In this document: one piece after another, positions 40,520 to 51,290 of the stretch
Layout of the letters: each line of letters begins with the position of its first letter
How positions within the stretch are numbered: position 1 is the stretch's first letter
From: Ascarosepion bandense
Taxonomy: Eukaryota; Mollusca; Cephalopoda; Sepiida; Sepiidae
Assembly: GCA_037127315.1 (NCBI GenBank)
Contig: JBBBDQ010000229.1
Location: forward strand, 62,501-126,500
Direction of reading: 5' to 3'
DNA length: 64,000 bases
Made by a program: the position numbers and the translations under genes
The notes under the pieces: generated by a model
Database searches by the model: none
What the model was told of the DNA's origin: nothing
What the model saw: the letters and a program-made list of their open reading frames with translations, nothing else

Positions 40520-41510
40520 CATCAGCACAGTCTTCTATGGTGATTCACTGATTCCACCGCTTCTCTAACAATTCGATGCTTTTTCTGTAGAACGATTTGT
40601 TTTTGGTCAAAAATACGCCTCAGTTTCTGATATCACTTCATCATTGGAGTCTAATCTCTTTCCTTAGTGTATTCTTTTAAGATCTGCAAACAGCCAGTAG
40701 TCACTCGCAGCCGGAACTGGAGAATAGGGTGGATGCGGAAGCTTTGCCATCGTTGCGATCGACTTGTGACACGGTGCCTTGTCTTGGTGAAAAATCACAT
40801 TTTCTTCTTCATTTGTGGCCATTTTTTTGGCAATTTCTTCCTTCAAATGCACCACTAATGCTTAAAAATATTCGCTGTTGATGGTTCTTCCTTACTTAAG
40901 GTAATGGACGTACAAAATACCTTGCGCATCCCAAAATACAGATAAAACCTTGTCTGCTGATGTCTGCGCCTTTGGTCGCTTTGGACGGATTTCACTTGCT
41001 GCTGTCCACACAGCTGACTGTTGATCAGACTCAGGAGTGAAGTAGTGGATCTCTGTATCATCCATTGTCACATATTTACGAAAAACTCCTTCTTCTTGTG
41101 TTGAAACAGTTGCAAACAACGCTCCGCATCGTCGACTGTGAGCAAACCCGGCCCCCACTTCGAACACATCTTTCTTATTGATAAATATTTATGCTAAATA
41201 ATGAAATACACCTTCTGATATTTCAACTCCTCTGCTATTGCACGTGACATTTATGATCAGCCAAAAGAGTGTGTGTGTTTTTGGGGTGTTATCCGGGACA
41301 ACTGCTTATTTTGGGCGACCTGAGTGTTCATCATCACCTCAACGGAGTAGATTCCAAATAACACTTATCATGATATTCTTTTAACAGTATTTTTTCCAAT
41401 CAGAAAGCAATGCTTTATCAACACAAGAAATTCAGACTTTTTCATTGTTTTGAAAATTTACAACAGTATCTTCACTTAAACAGCTGTAGTTTGTAAACTA
41501 ATAGCGTGAT
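40520..41510 (-). pseudogene. Mariner transposase relic, reverse orientation
   Basis: Minus frames: 40892-41167 with RKYVTMDDTEIHYFTPES (first catalytic Asp), WTAASEIRPKRPKAQT and VLSVFWDAQGILYVHYL; 40664-40855 with HLKEEIAKK, NVIFHQDKAPCHKS (second Asp) and SDYWLFADLK (third Asp). Between the second and third Asp about eight residues are deleted relative to the family's 34-residue spacing. Ends are too degraded to define. All three aspartates survive but frameshifts and the deletion disable it. Confidence 0.92.
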
Positions 41511-42091
41511 TATGCCCCAAATTTGTCACGTGCTATTAATCGGTTAGTACTTTAATAAAAGCATATAGATTTTCTTTTTATTAGGGACAATATCTATGTG
41601 TCTAGCCCGGGACTTATAGAACGATGTATTAAAAAATAAAATAGCATGTTAGATCATGCTCTTTAGCCTTGGGTTGGAGTCAATCTAGAATTGACAAAAT
41701 ATTGCGATCTAAATGATAGAAAAAGTAACGGAAAAAGGTAATAGACGACTGTCTTTCCTGAGAAGTCATGATGGTTCAGAGACAATAAAAACGAAGTATC
41801 TGTGTTGACAAACTAACGCCTATGCCTCCGTAAAGAGAAAAAACTTAATGACCCTGAAATTAAAGACCTTAATGTCCTCACGAAACTTTGAATATGACAT
41901 AACTAAAATAACACCGCTCTTCTTGTCTGCCTTAATTCTTCTTAAATTTGCTGTTTATGTATTTATATACATACATATTTAGAGCTCACTTAGTTATCCT
42001 ACCACTGTATGTACAGGATACTCCTTTGGATTCTTCTATATCTACACTACATGGTGATATATGTATGCATATATATATATATGTATATATA
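41511..42091. other. Unassigned stretch with TA patch at right
   Basis: Nothing recognised until a TA-rich patch at 42068-42091 that served as target for the following Tc1 element. Confidence 0.45.
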
Positions 42092-42093
42092 TA

Positions 42094-43535
42094 CAGGGGC
42101 CCGACAATATTTTTCGGACACTTTGAAAAAAGTACTTCAAGGTGGTTACTAGTGCCAAAAACTTTTGATATTGTAAGTACGTAGTTGATGAGTGAAAATC
42201 CACTATTAGTGTAATCATTTTTTTTAGTTTGGCTTTGATAATTTTAGTTTTTTGTGATTTTTGCGAAAACCTGAGCGACACTATTTTTGGGAAATGACAA
42301 AAAATCCTATTTTATTAAGAGCTAAGTTCATGTATATGTTGCTGTATGCAAATTTTCTGCTTGTACACTTAGCTCTCATCATTAGAATCAATTATCTGTT
42401 CTATTTTACTGGCAAAACAATTAAGTTTAATGAGGTAAAATGCATTCAAAAGAAGTCGTTTGTTTGGCACGGAAGAAGAGGGCTGATGGCCTCAGTATCA
42501 GAAGGATCGCCATGGATTTGAAGCTGTCGAAATCAACGGTCGAATACATGTTGAAGACAAACTCCGAGTGGAAAAAGAAGAGAGGACTGAAAAGATCAAT
42601 TGGCAAGTGGACTGAAAGGAGGATGAAGAGGACTGTGACACGGCTTTTGACATCTGGAGGAAAAGTTACAGCAAAAAAAGTGAAGGAGAAATGTGAATTG
42701 GATGTAAACATCCGAACAGTACAAAGAACGTTGCATAGGATTGGTTTGAAGTATGCAAAGGCTAAGAAAGAAATTACACTAACAAAGAAACACAAAGGAT
42801 CAAATGGTGTACTTGGTCGAGAAGGGGTGAGCCTGCGGTACTGAACAAACGACAGATGGGAGGAGGAGGAGTTATGGTTTGGGGTATGATCTTTGCTAAT
42901 GGAAATATATGGTTGGAGTGGCTGAAAGGACGACAGAACAGCGAAAGCTACAAACAGTTGCTGGACGAGAAAGCCCTACCAAGGATAAGAAGAGAGATAG
43001 GGAATGATTTCGTTCTACAGCAAGACAATTGCAGCATCCATGTGTCAAAACCCATAAAAGAATGGATGGCTAAAGTGAATATGACTACTTTGGAATGGCC
43101 TGCAAAAAGCCCAGATCTAAATTTAATAGAAAATGTTTGGGAAATGCTTGCGCAACTTGTCTATGATGGACCTGAAATAACGAAAGAGGCTCAACTATGG
43201 GAACGGATACTAGATGCCAAAAAACATCAAATAGAAACACGTAGAGATGTTATTGTGCATATGTTTGATCATTATGAAGAGAGATTGATAAAAGTTATTG
43301 AGAAGAAAGACAGACTATTAACAGTTTTTCAACGATGTCCGAAAAATAATGTCGCGTGTGTTTTGTAAAAAATGATGAAAAATAAATATTTTTCCTTACC
43401 TAATCGATTTTCTTCCATTTTTATTACAGGTATTTTCTTTATATGTTTATGCTATTCTATTGAAGGAATTTCGCCACTCTATGGTACTCGGAAAGTCGAA
43501 TACTAATGTGTCCGAAAAATATTGTCGGGCCCCTG
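42094..43535 (+). mobile_element. Tc1-like transposon with intact ends and DD34E transposase gene
   Basis: The 28-base termini start CAGGGGCCCGACAATATTTT and are perfect inverted repeats by eye, with TA on both sides (42092-42093, 43536-43537). Total length 1442 bases, close to the 1.6 kb usual for Tc1-like elements. One transposase gene reads left to right and occupies 42440-43368, broken by an internal deletion. The perfect ends imply recent arrival or continuing mobilisation in trans. Confidence 0.96.
42440..43368 (+). pseudogene. Tc1-like DD34E transposase, first catalytic region deleted
   Basis: N-terminal frame (42440-42844): a helix-turn-helix with LSIRRIAMDLKLSKSTVEYML, a GRPR-like basic linker and a second helical domain ending TVQRTLHRIGLKYAKAKKEI. 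C-terminal frame (42856-43368): MGGGGVMVWGMI, LQQDNCSIHVSK (second Asp) and SPDLNLIENVWEML (Glu); I count 34 residues between them, confirming DD34E. Frame tracing shows WCTWSRRGEP before MGGGG in the second frame, so the SDE-type segment with the first Asp was lost by a deletion that also shifted the frame at about 42797. The TE would cut or join no DNA itself. Confidence 0.95.
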
Positions 43536-43537
43536 TA

Positions 43538-44321
43538 TAACAAGTTATGTAAAGAGAACCGATAAGGTCAACTTTTTTACTATTTTTTAAATTTTATATG
43601 TCGAATATTGTGCTTCAAGTTGTGAATAAACCACCCGAATTTTATATTTTGTTGTTTCTGATAAGTCGTATCAACTTGACAGACATTATCCAGAAACGAT
43701 TGTACGTATGTGCGAGAGTTAGGATTCTTTTGTCTGCCTCATGGTATTATTTGGGAAACTGGACGATTGATGGTCGAGAATAACGTCATGCATAACGGCT
43801 ACAGGGAAAGATGCCACACAAAAGGAATGCGCCTTATTTTATTTATTTTTAAAAAAATATTAATATAATATATGCGCTCATTATTTATTTCATATACTTA
43901 AAATATATCGTATCCTTTGCGGATTAATATTTAAATGTAACTATTTACATAAGACAAATAATAATAAATAAAATTAAAATACGCAATAACACCCAGTGAA
44001 AGAAAATAATCAAAACTTAGAAGCTATCATTATACAAAATGAACAGCTCACATTAAATAAAAATATCATTCACCACAAGAGATGCTATCTTAAAGTGCAT
44101 ATGATATAATTAGTGTGCGCTCATATTATATTAGTGTTAAAAAATGAATAAATAAATCAAATTTTGTTTTGTTCAGCCTCATTCCCAATAGCCGTTAAGA
44201 AAATAAAATTAACAAATATGAACTTCGAATAGCTTATACACAACTTCACAACTTCAAACACAATACTCAACACCTCAAAGTTGGAATTTGTATGGATGAA
44301 TTATTTTTTTACAAAATTCAC

Positions 44322-44373
<52 letters not shown>

Positions 44374-44385
44374 ATAAATTGTCGC
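43538..44385. other. Unassigned AT-rich stretch
   Basis: TA tract at 44323-44367. No frame or repeat family recognised otherwise. Confidence 0.5.
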
Positions 44386-44389
44386 CATT

Positions 44390-44880
44390 TTATGTTTTTA
44401 ATTTCCCGCATGTGTGTGGTTTGTTTATGACTATGTCGACTGCACAGTAGTAGTAGGGCCAGTTGGGCATTCTCTGTAAGAAAAAGAGCGAAATGATGCA
44501 ATTTACGCTGGCATAAATTTCCTGCCTGAGTGTGGTTTGTTTATGATTATGTCGACTGCACAGTATTAGTAGGGCCAGTTGGGCACACTCTGAGAGAAAA
44601 AGAGCGCAATGATGCAATTTACTCTGGCATAGATTTCCCGCCTGAGTGTGGTTTGTTTATGATTATGTCGACTGCACAGTAGTAGTAGGGCTTGTTGGGC
44701 ACACTCTGTAAGAAAAAGACCGCAATGATGCAATTTACTCTGGCATAAATTTCCTGCATGCGTGTGGTTTGTTTATGATTATGTCGACTGCACAGTAGTA
44801 GTAGGGCCAGTTGGGCATTCTCTGTAAGAAAAAGAGCGCAATGGTGCAATTTACACTGGTATAATTTTCCCGCATGCGTG
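44390..44880. repeat. 116-bp tandem array, four copies
   Basis: TGTGGTTTGTTTATGA starts at 44415, 44531, 44647 and 44763, an exact 116-base period. Each unit has TATGTCGACTGCACAGTA, GGGCCAGTTGGGC and AAAAAGAGCG-AATGATGCAA. Short minus-strand frames recur in rotating phase because 116 is not a multiple of three. The last unit ends at CCCGCATGCGTG, and the transposase remnant begins at once. Confidence 0.95.
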
Positions 44881-44884
44881 TTCA

Positions 44885-45145
44885 GATAACCCCTTACATG
44901 TGGCCACCTAACTCATTAGACTGCAGGGTACTTGATTATTATCTGTTGGACACAGTTGAGCGAGAGACCTACAAAATTTCTTATAACAGCAATGAACTGA
45001 AGGCTAGGATTATGTCAGCATTCACTAACTTAAACAAAGAGACGGTGAAGAATAGTTGAAAGAGCTTTCGTAATCATCTAGAGGCCGTCGCCGAAATCAA
45101 TGGCAACTTTATGGAAAAAATTTTCTCGTTAGTATTTGAAGATAT
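44885..45145 (+). pseudogene. Tc1/mariner-superfamily transposase C-terminus
   Basis: Reads MWPPNSLDCRVLDYYLLD, VERETYK, ELKARIMSAFTNLNKETV, a stop, then SFRNHLEAVAEINGNF. This is the WPPxSxDxxPxDYY block (third catalytic acidic residue at DYY) and the C-terminal tail of the same group as relics 1-3. The junction with the 116-bp array is immediate on the left. Confidence 0.88.
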
Positions 45146-45247
45146 TTTTGGGTCATTTTGGTAAATTAAAATGATAAAATGAGGGGTCAGTGGAATTTAT
45201 AATCTTCGTAATTTAGACAACAATTTATATATTGCAACCTATGAGTG

Positions 45248-45341
45248 TGTGTGTGTATGTGTGTGTGTTCAATCCCGGATACTGAGCCCGTTGCACGCAA
45301 TCACACACACGCACCCACACACATATATATCTATATCTATC

Positions 45342-45396
<55 letters not shown>
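45248..45396. repeat. GT, CA and TA microsatellite cluster
   Basis: A GT run at 45248-45268, CA-rich 45302-45324 and a 25-unit TA tract at 45343-45396. Confidence 0.95.
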
Positions 45397-45399
<3 letters not shown>

Positions 45400-45759
45400 T
45401 AAATTATAACATGGATATGTTACAATATCACTACAAAAGTAGCCATTTTGTTTCAACACTTTTGTGTCTTATCAAGTGATGGGATGGTTGTTAAATGAAT
45501 GTTTTAAAAGTCTGAAAACGAGCGTGGCCCTTTTAATCAGGGAGGTATTATTGTATATCCAAAGTGGACCAATCAGAGTAAAGCAACGTCACATTTGTAA
45601 AATATACGGGCAGGCTTAAGGTTAATTTTGATGGGTATTGTTATTAATATTTGTTTGAAGTTAGATTATTATTTTTAATTAATACTTATATCTACTTTGT
45701 TCTTGAGCACTTTTTAAAAAATAGTGTTTCTTTCGACAAGGAATATTATTCCAACAATA

Positions 45760-45762
<3 letters not shown>
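45397..45762. other. Unassigned stretch
   Basis: 45440-45480 has TTTTGTTTCAACACTTTTGT and GTCTTATCAAGTG, wording often seen near Penelope-like element termini, but this is too short to call. Confidence 0.35.
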
Positions 45763-45819
<57 letters not shown>

Positions 45820-45841
45820 TGTGTGTGTGTGTGTGTGTGTG
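45763..45841. repeat. Compound TA then GT microsatellite
   Basis: About 27 TA units, then about 11 GT units. Confidence 0.98.
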
Positions 45842-46227
45842 CAAGGTGTATAAAAATACCTTTAGAAAAATATATACAAGAAGTTTTGGAATCGATGACT
45901 TGATTTGGCCCGGTTAGATTTAAGTTAAACAAAAAAATGGATGAAAAGATATTTATATACAATTTCTGGATGCACAGCTATAAATGGCCCAAACAAGCCT
46001 CTATTTTCCATGTAGTAACTATTGACCCTTCTCGATTATGACGAGGCTTTTGGAACAAGGATTTAAGTCGGATGTTTTTTTTTCAGGACAGCGAATTACA
46101 GCAAATCAGACGAAGATGAGGTCTCATCTCGTCTCTCTCTGTCTTCCTGGTCAACACAACCTCTAGGTCTGCACCCTTTCTTACTTTGCTGTTCAAAATC
46201 TCCAACTTATATGGAGTCTCGCATTTA
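45842..46227. other. Unassigned stretch
   Basis: No frame, RNA gene or repeat recognised. Confidence 0.4.
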
Positions 46228-46305
46228 GTGGAATAGTTTATGATGTGGTCGTAACTGGTGAGCCGAGTTCGAATTCCAGTTGAATACCCTGCATTCACTT
46301 CTCTT
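46228..46305 (+). mobile_element. SINE A head fragment
   Basis: GTGAGCCGAGTTCGAATTCC and AGTTGAATACCCTGCATTCA are SINE A head sequence. The A box is degraded and the body is missing. It shares the CCCTGCATTCAC variant with the copy at 47.2 kb, suggesting a common subfamily. Confidence 0.75.
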
Positions 46306-46479
46306 TTTGATCACCTGATCGAACCTGTATTTTTCTCGCTTCGTATGAGTGCTTCACACAATCACATGGTCTTGCCCAAATTGACAAATTTTGATTATGG
46401 CTTATCGTTCTTTTGTGTGTGGTCGTTTTCGCACCTGATATATATATTCATAAGACAAATAATATTTATTGATTATTAG

Positions 46480-46690
46480 TATGTTTTTAGGTAAATGGAA
46501 ACATGATGAGAAAAAATATTAAAAATTGGAATTTCCTGACACGCCTGTGTTCTTTGGATGAACCTGGATTTAAAAAATGTTACCGAAAGAGCAATTCAGT
46601 GATAAGTTATTTTCCGAAATTTTAGTAAATATATTTATTCATATCTGTGTATATGTGATTGTCCGTACGTACATAACTATATTTCAGCGC

Positions 46691-46748
<58 letters not shown>

Positions 46749-47080
46749 ATTCTTGAAATAGATTTATAAAATGCAACGCTAGAGGTCATCAGTGATGTTT
46801 CCCTGGATTCATTACGAATTTCGGGTATTGCAACATCAGACTCGTTCTGCTTGCTATTCCGACATGTTATCAGGTCGCCTTTCCGCTTAATTCGCTCCAT
46901 GATGCAAGATTTTAATTTTATCAGTGGGTAGATATAATTTTTCTAATGGAATCGAGATTTGTATTAACCAATCAGATTTTGCTTGTGTATATTCCAACAG
47001 TGAAGTTAGAGTGCATTTCAATTTTCGCCTTTTCTTCTTCATGCGCCAGTGTTATGTTAAGTTCTTTACATTTGCTTACG
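46480..47080. other. Unassigned stretch with TA/TG microsatellite
   Basis: TA then TG tract at 46697-46750. The 81-codon plus frame at 46924 runs into the 5S gene and is not a gene. No 5S-type upstream element was recognised. Confidence 0.45.
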
Positions 47081-47200
47081 GCTTACGGCCTATCACGTTG
47101 AATACACCGGTTCTCGCTCGATCACCGAAGTTAAGCAACGTTGAGCTTGGTCAGTACTTAGATGGGTGACCGCTTGGGAATACCAGGTGCTGTAAGCGTT
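47081..47200 (+). rRNA. 5S ribosomal RNA gene (diverged copy)
   Basis: Exactly 120 bases, from GCTTACGGCCTATCACG to GGTGCTGTAAGCGTT. All standard 5S landmarks are present: CACGTTGAATACACCGG, GATCACCGAAGTTAAGCAAC, AGATGGGTGACCGC and GGGAATACCAGGTGC, including the internal pol III control regions. The terminal stem still pairs (GCTTACG with TGTAAGC) although both strands differ from the usual animal 5S. There is no T-run terminator at the 3' end; a SINE begins within about ten bases. It could be a dispersed functional gene, a retroposed pseudogene or the source of a composite element. Confidence 0.92.
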
Positions 47201-47206
47201 TAGTGA

Positions 47207-47362
47207 CGCATGTGCGTTGTGGTGCAGTGGATATCCTCTCGGAAAAAGAAATTGGTGAGCCGAGTTCGAATTCCAATTGAATACCCTGCATTCACTTAAG
47301 TACTAGGAAACCTTGGGAAAGGTATTAATCCGTCCCTTCCCTCCAGTTAATGGTTAAATAAC
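47207..47362 (+). mobile_element. SINE A, 3'-truncated, directly downstream of 5S
   Basis: CATGTGCGTTGTGGTGCAGT (A-box region), GAGCCGAGTTCGAATTCCAA (B box), CCTTGGGAAAGGTATTAATC and CCAGTTAATGGTTAAATAAC. It stops after the body start; tail absent. Its head starts only six or seven bases after the last 5S base. Confidence 0.9.
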
Positions 47363-47364
47363 AA

Positions 47365-47575
47365 GTTTATGACTGTTTTTTAAAAAAACAAATCCCAATG
47401 AATCTTGATAATCGAAAAAGAAAAAAAGTATTACTTGACACAAAACTTATATAAAAACAACAATAAATTGTTGAAAGAAAAAGGTGCTATCATAAATGAA
47501 TAAAAATTTAGTTGGCAATGAATAACCCGCCGAGGTTGATATGCCATAAAAACAAAACAGAAACCAACCAACATT
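47365..47575 (-). repeat. Family X, diverged, reverse orientation
   Basis: Ends CGAGGTTGATATGCCATAAA, the reverse of the family X start (compare GAGGTTGATACGCCATTAAA at 52.1 kb). Internal A-rich sequence fits the subrepeat region loosely. Confidence 0.45.
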
Positions 47576-47851
47576 TGCTTGAAGAAATTACATTTTATTT
47601 GTGTTACTTATAAAGTCAATGATGATGTGGATAACTATTTGTCAAATTTAACCAGAAAGTAGCAACGTGAATGCTGATTGGCAACAGATCTCCATTTTCT
47701 GCCTGATTTGACTCTTGTAAATTTAGAGGATAACCTGGGGATCTGGTACTTGCTGAGGCGGTATAGAAGCTATTAATTTTACCTGTATCTTTAGCGATGG
47801 ATCGAGTATATGAGTGTGTGAGATTGAGGCCTGTTGAAATAATGCCTTTAC

Positions 47852-47895
<44 letters not shown>

Positions 47896-48244
47896 TGAAA
47901 AGAAACCAAGGTTTTACGATTTTGGGTTCCCTGGCTTTTATTTTTTATGAGCAGTGCTCAATGCAAAAATATTGTAGAGCATAATATAATCATATAGTTA
48001 TGAATGAAAAGTACATTGCGACACGGAAATTTCTATATTTTGTGTTAGAATCTCGTCATCAGGCAATGTTTGATGTTGGGTGTTAAAATTATTTACCTCT
48101 AAACTTCACTCGCTTTCCTTATAATTGCAATATGTCAATTTTTCGTCCTTTCCTAACACATCACCAAATAAGTCCCGGGCCAGACATATAGATGGTACCA
48201 CTAATAAAAAATCTATATTTATAAAGCACTAACCATCAAATAGA
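47576..48244. other. Unassigned stretch with TA tract
   Basis: TA tract at 47856-47893. 48055-48065 reads CTCGTCATCAGGCAATG, a phrase typical near Penelope-like ends, and precedes the tandem block described next. Confidence 0.4.
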
Positions 48245-48475
48245 AAAGCTGTTAAATGATGTGCTATATTCAGTACGTTTATTGGAGGAATAAATTTTGC
48301 TTTGTTCTTTTTAGCTCAACGTTTCGGCCGATATTTTCTTCGGCATTTTGGGATAATATAAAACTGTTAAATAATGTGTTATGATCAACACGTTTATTGA
48401 ATTGATAACTTTCGTTTTTCTTTTTAGCTCAACGCTTCGGCCAATATGTTCTTCACTTTACCTGCACTGAATTTT
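48245..48475 (-). repeat. Tandem pair resembling Penelope-like element termini
   Basis: Two ~115-base related units: CTGTTAAATGATGTGCTATA, CAGTACGTTTATTGGA, TTCTTTTTAGCTCAACGTTT, CGGCCGATATTTTCTTCGGC; then CTGTTAAATAATGTGTTATG, CAACACGTTTATTGAA, TTCTTTTTAGCTCAACGCTT, CGGCCAATATGTTCTTCAC. On the minus strand they read GGCCGAAACGTTGAGC preceded by CCGAAGA or GTGAAGA, which resembles the CUGANGA...CGAAAC core of the hammerhead ribozymes known in Penelope-like elements, but with core mismatches in each. No Penelope reverse transcriptase found nearby. Confidence 0.45.
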
Positions 48476-48924
48476 CAGCTGAGAAGCATATTTCTTAACT
48501 GGAATGTTTTTTTTTAATTCTTATCTTGCTTTTACCTTTCTTTTTAAATTTAATTAAACTGATTTTTATTTTTATATTTTTAACATTTTTACTCAAATTT
48601 TCAATCAATGTTTTTCTTGGTTAATTAAAGTTTTGCCATGAATGTATTTACACGAATCAGTGTTGTTATTAACTCATAATTCTAGAAAGTGATGAAGCTA
48701 ATTTTTGCAGCATGTCTACAATTTTCCGGTTTATTATTTGAACGAATGAAACTGAGACTTGTTGAGACGCCATTCATTGTTTGATTGCATTATAAAATGC
48801 ATTGTACAACGTTAATTCTACTTTTCTTTGCTTTGTACAAGTTGTGAAAACATTGGCGCCATATCTTTTTCAATCTACAGCAGTCGAAACTTTTATACAA
48901 TTTGTAATAATTTCAATCTTTCTT
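48476..48924. other. Unassigned AT-rich stretch
   Basis: T-rich with no recognised gene or repeat. Confidence 0.45.
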
Positions 48925-49650
48925 CATCTTCTTCAATGTGCCGTATCCCTTCACTATTCTGACTATCGTGGCTCTCCACAATTTCTTTTCGCTTTTAACC
49001 TTTAGTAAATTTTGTCTCCTTTCTATTTCTCTTAAACCCTGTTCTATTAACTGTTTACACAAATTAGTAAGGTACGTTACTATATTTTGCTTCTGTCTAT
49101 CAGGTCTTCAATATATCCTGCAAGTGTCAAATTTTCTAAGCCCTCTTTCCTCATTAATATACCCTACAAATGTCAGTTATCGCTTTCTAACGTTAAATAG
49201 AAGTGTCATTTTGTTTTCAATTTTATCAAAGACATTACTGTTGCTCACATGTTCAGTCCATGGTATCCTCAGTATCCTTCTGTAGAACTAAATTTCACTT
49301 TTTCATCTGTGATGAGATTATCTAGCATCTACCTTTATTTTGAAAGACTGATGTTGCATAACATTTCAATACTCTTTCTATGTTTTTAATGGAATCTTTC
49401 TCTTTCTTAATACTTTGCTTAACTTTGAAGAAGCATTTGTCGCTATCCCAAAACACCTTTGGATTTTGATGTCTCAATATACGTCCTGTGTTAAACATTT
49501 ACTAGATAATTACATTTCTGTATTTGCTTGATATTTGTATATGAAATTTATAATTTGTATGGTGGTTTATTTCTTTTGCTGACAACCATACGTTCAGCTA
49601 TTTTTTTTATAATTGATGCTTAGTCCTTTCTTCTTGCGTTCATTTATTGC
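48925..49650 (-). pseudogene. LINE R, decayed, reverse orientation
   Basis: Begins at its 3' end with TTCATCTTCTTCAATGTGCC and GTATCCCTTCACTATTCTGA. It continues through TTTCTAAGCCCTCTTTCCTC, CATTACTGTTGCTCACATGT, TATCCTCAGTATCCTTCTGT to TAATTGATGCTTAGTCCTTT near 49620, the block before the YADD region in the 16.6-kb copy. No usable frame. Confidence 0.78.
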
Positions 49651-49661
49651 CTTCTTTTTTT

Positions 49662-49985
49662 TAATCGTGTAGCTCCAAGCAAGGCATTCTACTGCCACTG
49701 CTGTGCAGGGGGTTACATAGGAGGAATGATTATGAAGAGAGAGAAGTTGCAGGGGATGTCAGGAAGAGAGTAGGAGAGGGAAGAGAGTACTGATGAGAGT
49801 GGGGTGGATGTAGAAAAGCATGAGAGAGAGGATGTAAGTTAGTGAGACAGGAGATGACTATTGACTTTACATTTAAATTCTTGGAGATTCTAACTGCCAG
49901 GAAAGCAAGTATGCAGAAGAGAATTCCACAGGTGGGAAGTTCGAGTCTGTGGGTGGTTTTGTAGTTTCCCTTCTGTATCTGCTAT
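49662..49985 (-). mobile_element. LINE J 3' region, reverse orientation
   Basis: AATCGTGTAGCTCCAAGCAA, GGCATTCTACTGCCACTGCT and GTGCAGGGGGTTACATAGGA are the reverse of the 3' end. A purine-rich 3'UTR follows, then TTTACATTTAAATTCTTGGA, AGATTCTAACTGCCAGGAAA and ATTCCACAGGTGGGAAGTTC. Confidence 0.82.
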
Positions 49986-50205
49986 TAAAGATAACTTGAT
50001 ACAGCCAGGAGATATTGAAGGTGATATGGACAGTGGAAATCTACGCATAACTCATCTGATAAGCTAGTGTAAATGGATGACAAACCAAAATTTAGGAGAG
50101 ATAATAGGGAATATTAAGTGCTCCAAGGTAACGGTAATTAATGTGAGCTGTGATTGCCAACGTCCTGAAGAAACCTGGACATATTCGAAGTACAAATTTC
50201 TTCTG
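49986..50205 (+). mobile_element. LINE R 3' end, heavily degraded
   Basis: GTGATTGCCAACGTCCTGAA at 50150 matches the ATGATCGCCTACGTCCTGAA terminus; upstream similarity is faint. Confidence 0.45.
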
Positions 50206-50687
50206 TTACTACCTATTGGCTGAGAATTTCTTTGACTTCTCTAATTGTTTGAAAACCTGAATTAATTCATTTCCATTGTTCGAAATTGTGTTTAAACTAG
50301 TATTCTTACATGCTTTACTGTATTCGACGTTACTGGGGTCGATTCATACAAGACTGTTTTAAATATTGGTTGATACTCAGAGATGAGACAATTCGATTGT
50401 TGCACCAGTTATACAGTAATGTACACAAATATACGATATTCTACAACACACATTTATTTTTTTTTATTTGATTTAGATACATGAATTATCAAAACACACC
50501 GGCAAATAGACGTGAAGTGATATCAGACTCTTCCTAAGCAACGGATCTAATTCTCATTTCTTAAAGAATTATTTGTTGACAAAATCTTGAAAATATATCT
50601 TTTCTATAATCATTATCATTAAACAGTTGGTCTAAACAGTTTATCTCCATGGTAACTCCACCGTATGAATTTAAGCATACTACCACA
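50206..50687. other. Unassigned stretch
   Basis: No frame or repeat recognised. Confidence 0.4.
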
Positions 50688-50992
50688 TGTGCGTTGTGGT
50701 GTAGTGGATATCGGCTCGGAACGAAAAATCGGAGAGCCGAATTCAAATTCCAGTTCAATTCCTTGCATTCACTTACGCGCAAATACCCTTGGGAAATGTA
50801 TTGGTCCGTCTCTTCCTTCGAGATATGGGTTAAATAACAGGACAGATTGGGTTCTATAGCCTTGGCTGGCAACCAGTCTACCGCATAAAGCAATGGCAAC
50901 CTACTGCGGGTTAATCTTCTGCCCAGTCAGTCATGTCTCTTTCGAGACATGATCGCCCAAGCGTGTTTCACGTATGGCACTTAACTGACTGA
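50688..50992 (+). mobile_element. SINE A, full length, well preserved
   Basis: Head GTGCGTTGTGGTGTAGTGGA and GAGCCGAATTCAAATTCCAG, linker CCCTTGGGAAATGTATTGG, body GGGTTAAATAACAGGACAGA, CAACCAGTCTACCGCATAAA, CAACCTACTGCGGGTTAATC, tail TCTCTTTCGAGACATGATCG and GTTTCACGTATGGCACTTAA, then CTGACTGA. Minus-strand frame of 112 codons over it is antisense noise. Confidence 0.95.
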
Positions 50993-51084
50993 CCAGAATG
51001 GCTACTAGGTCACATTGTTTTACCGTTGAACAAACTAGACGTAACTGTAAATTGTATTCTGAAAATTTCTTTACGTAAAACTCT

Positions 51085-51290
51085 TTGCCTGTTTTACTCT
51101 CTTCCGGTTTCTTGCTTCCTTTCCAACTACAATCTTCAAAAATTAAATTCAGTGCCGATCGCCTTCTTCTGTCTTCCTGAAATCTTTTCTGTTATTGAAT
51201 GTTCTCCTCACCAAATTCTTTTCAATCTCTCCCACTCCCAGTAACCTACTGCATCTTAGTGGCATTATCGCCTTGCTTGTCCTAAATCTA
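51085..51290 (+). mobile_element. LINE J 3'-end fragment
   Basis: TTTCTTGCTTCCTTTCCAAC, TACAATCTTCAAAAATTAAA correspond to the SCFPDGYNLQKFK coding block at 57.95 kb, and GTGGCATTATCGCCTTGCTT to the 3' end. The intervening sequence is T/C-rich as in the intact copy. Confidence 0.75.

Noticed and set aside
44301..44849. Recurring minus-strand frames rich in Cys and His
   Set aside because: Same 116-base repeat in rotating phase, with no frame continuing across more than two units.
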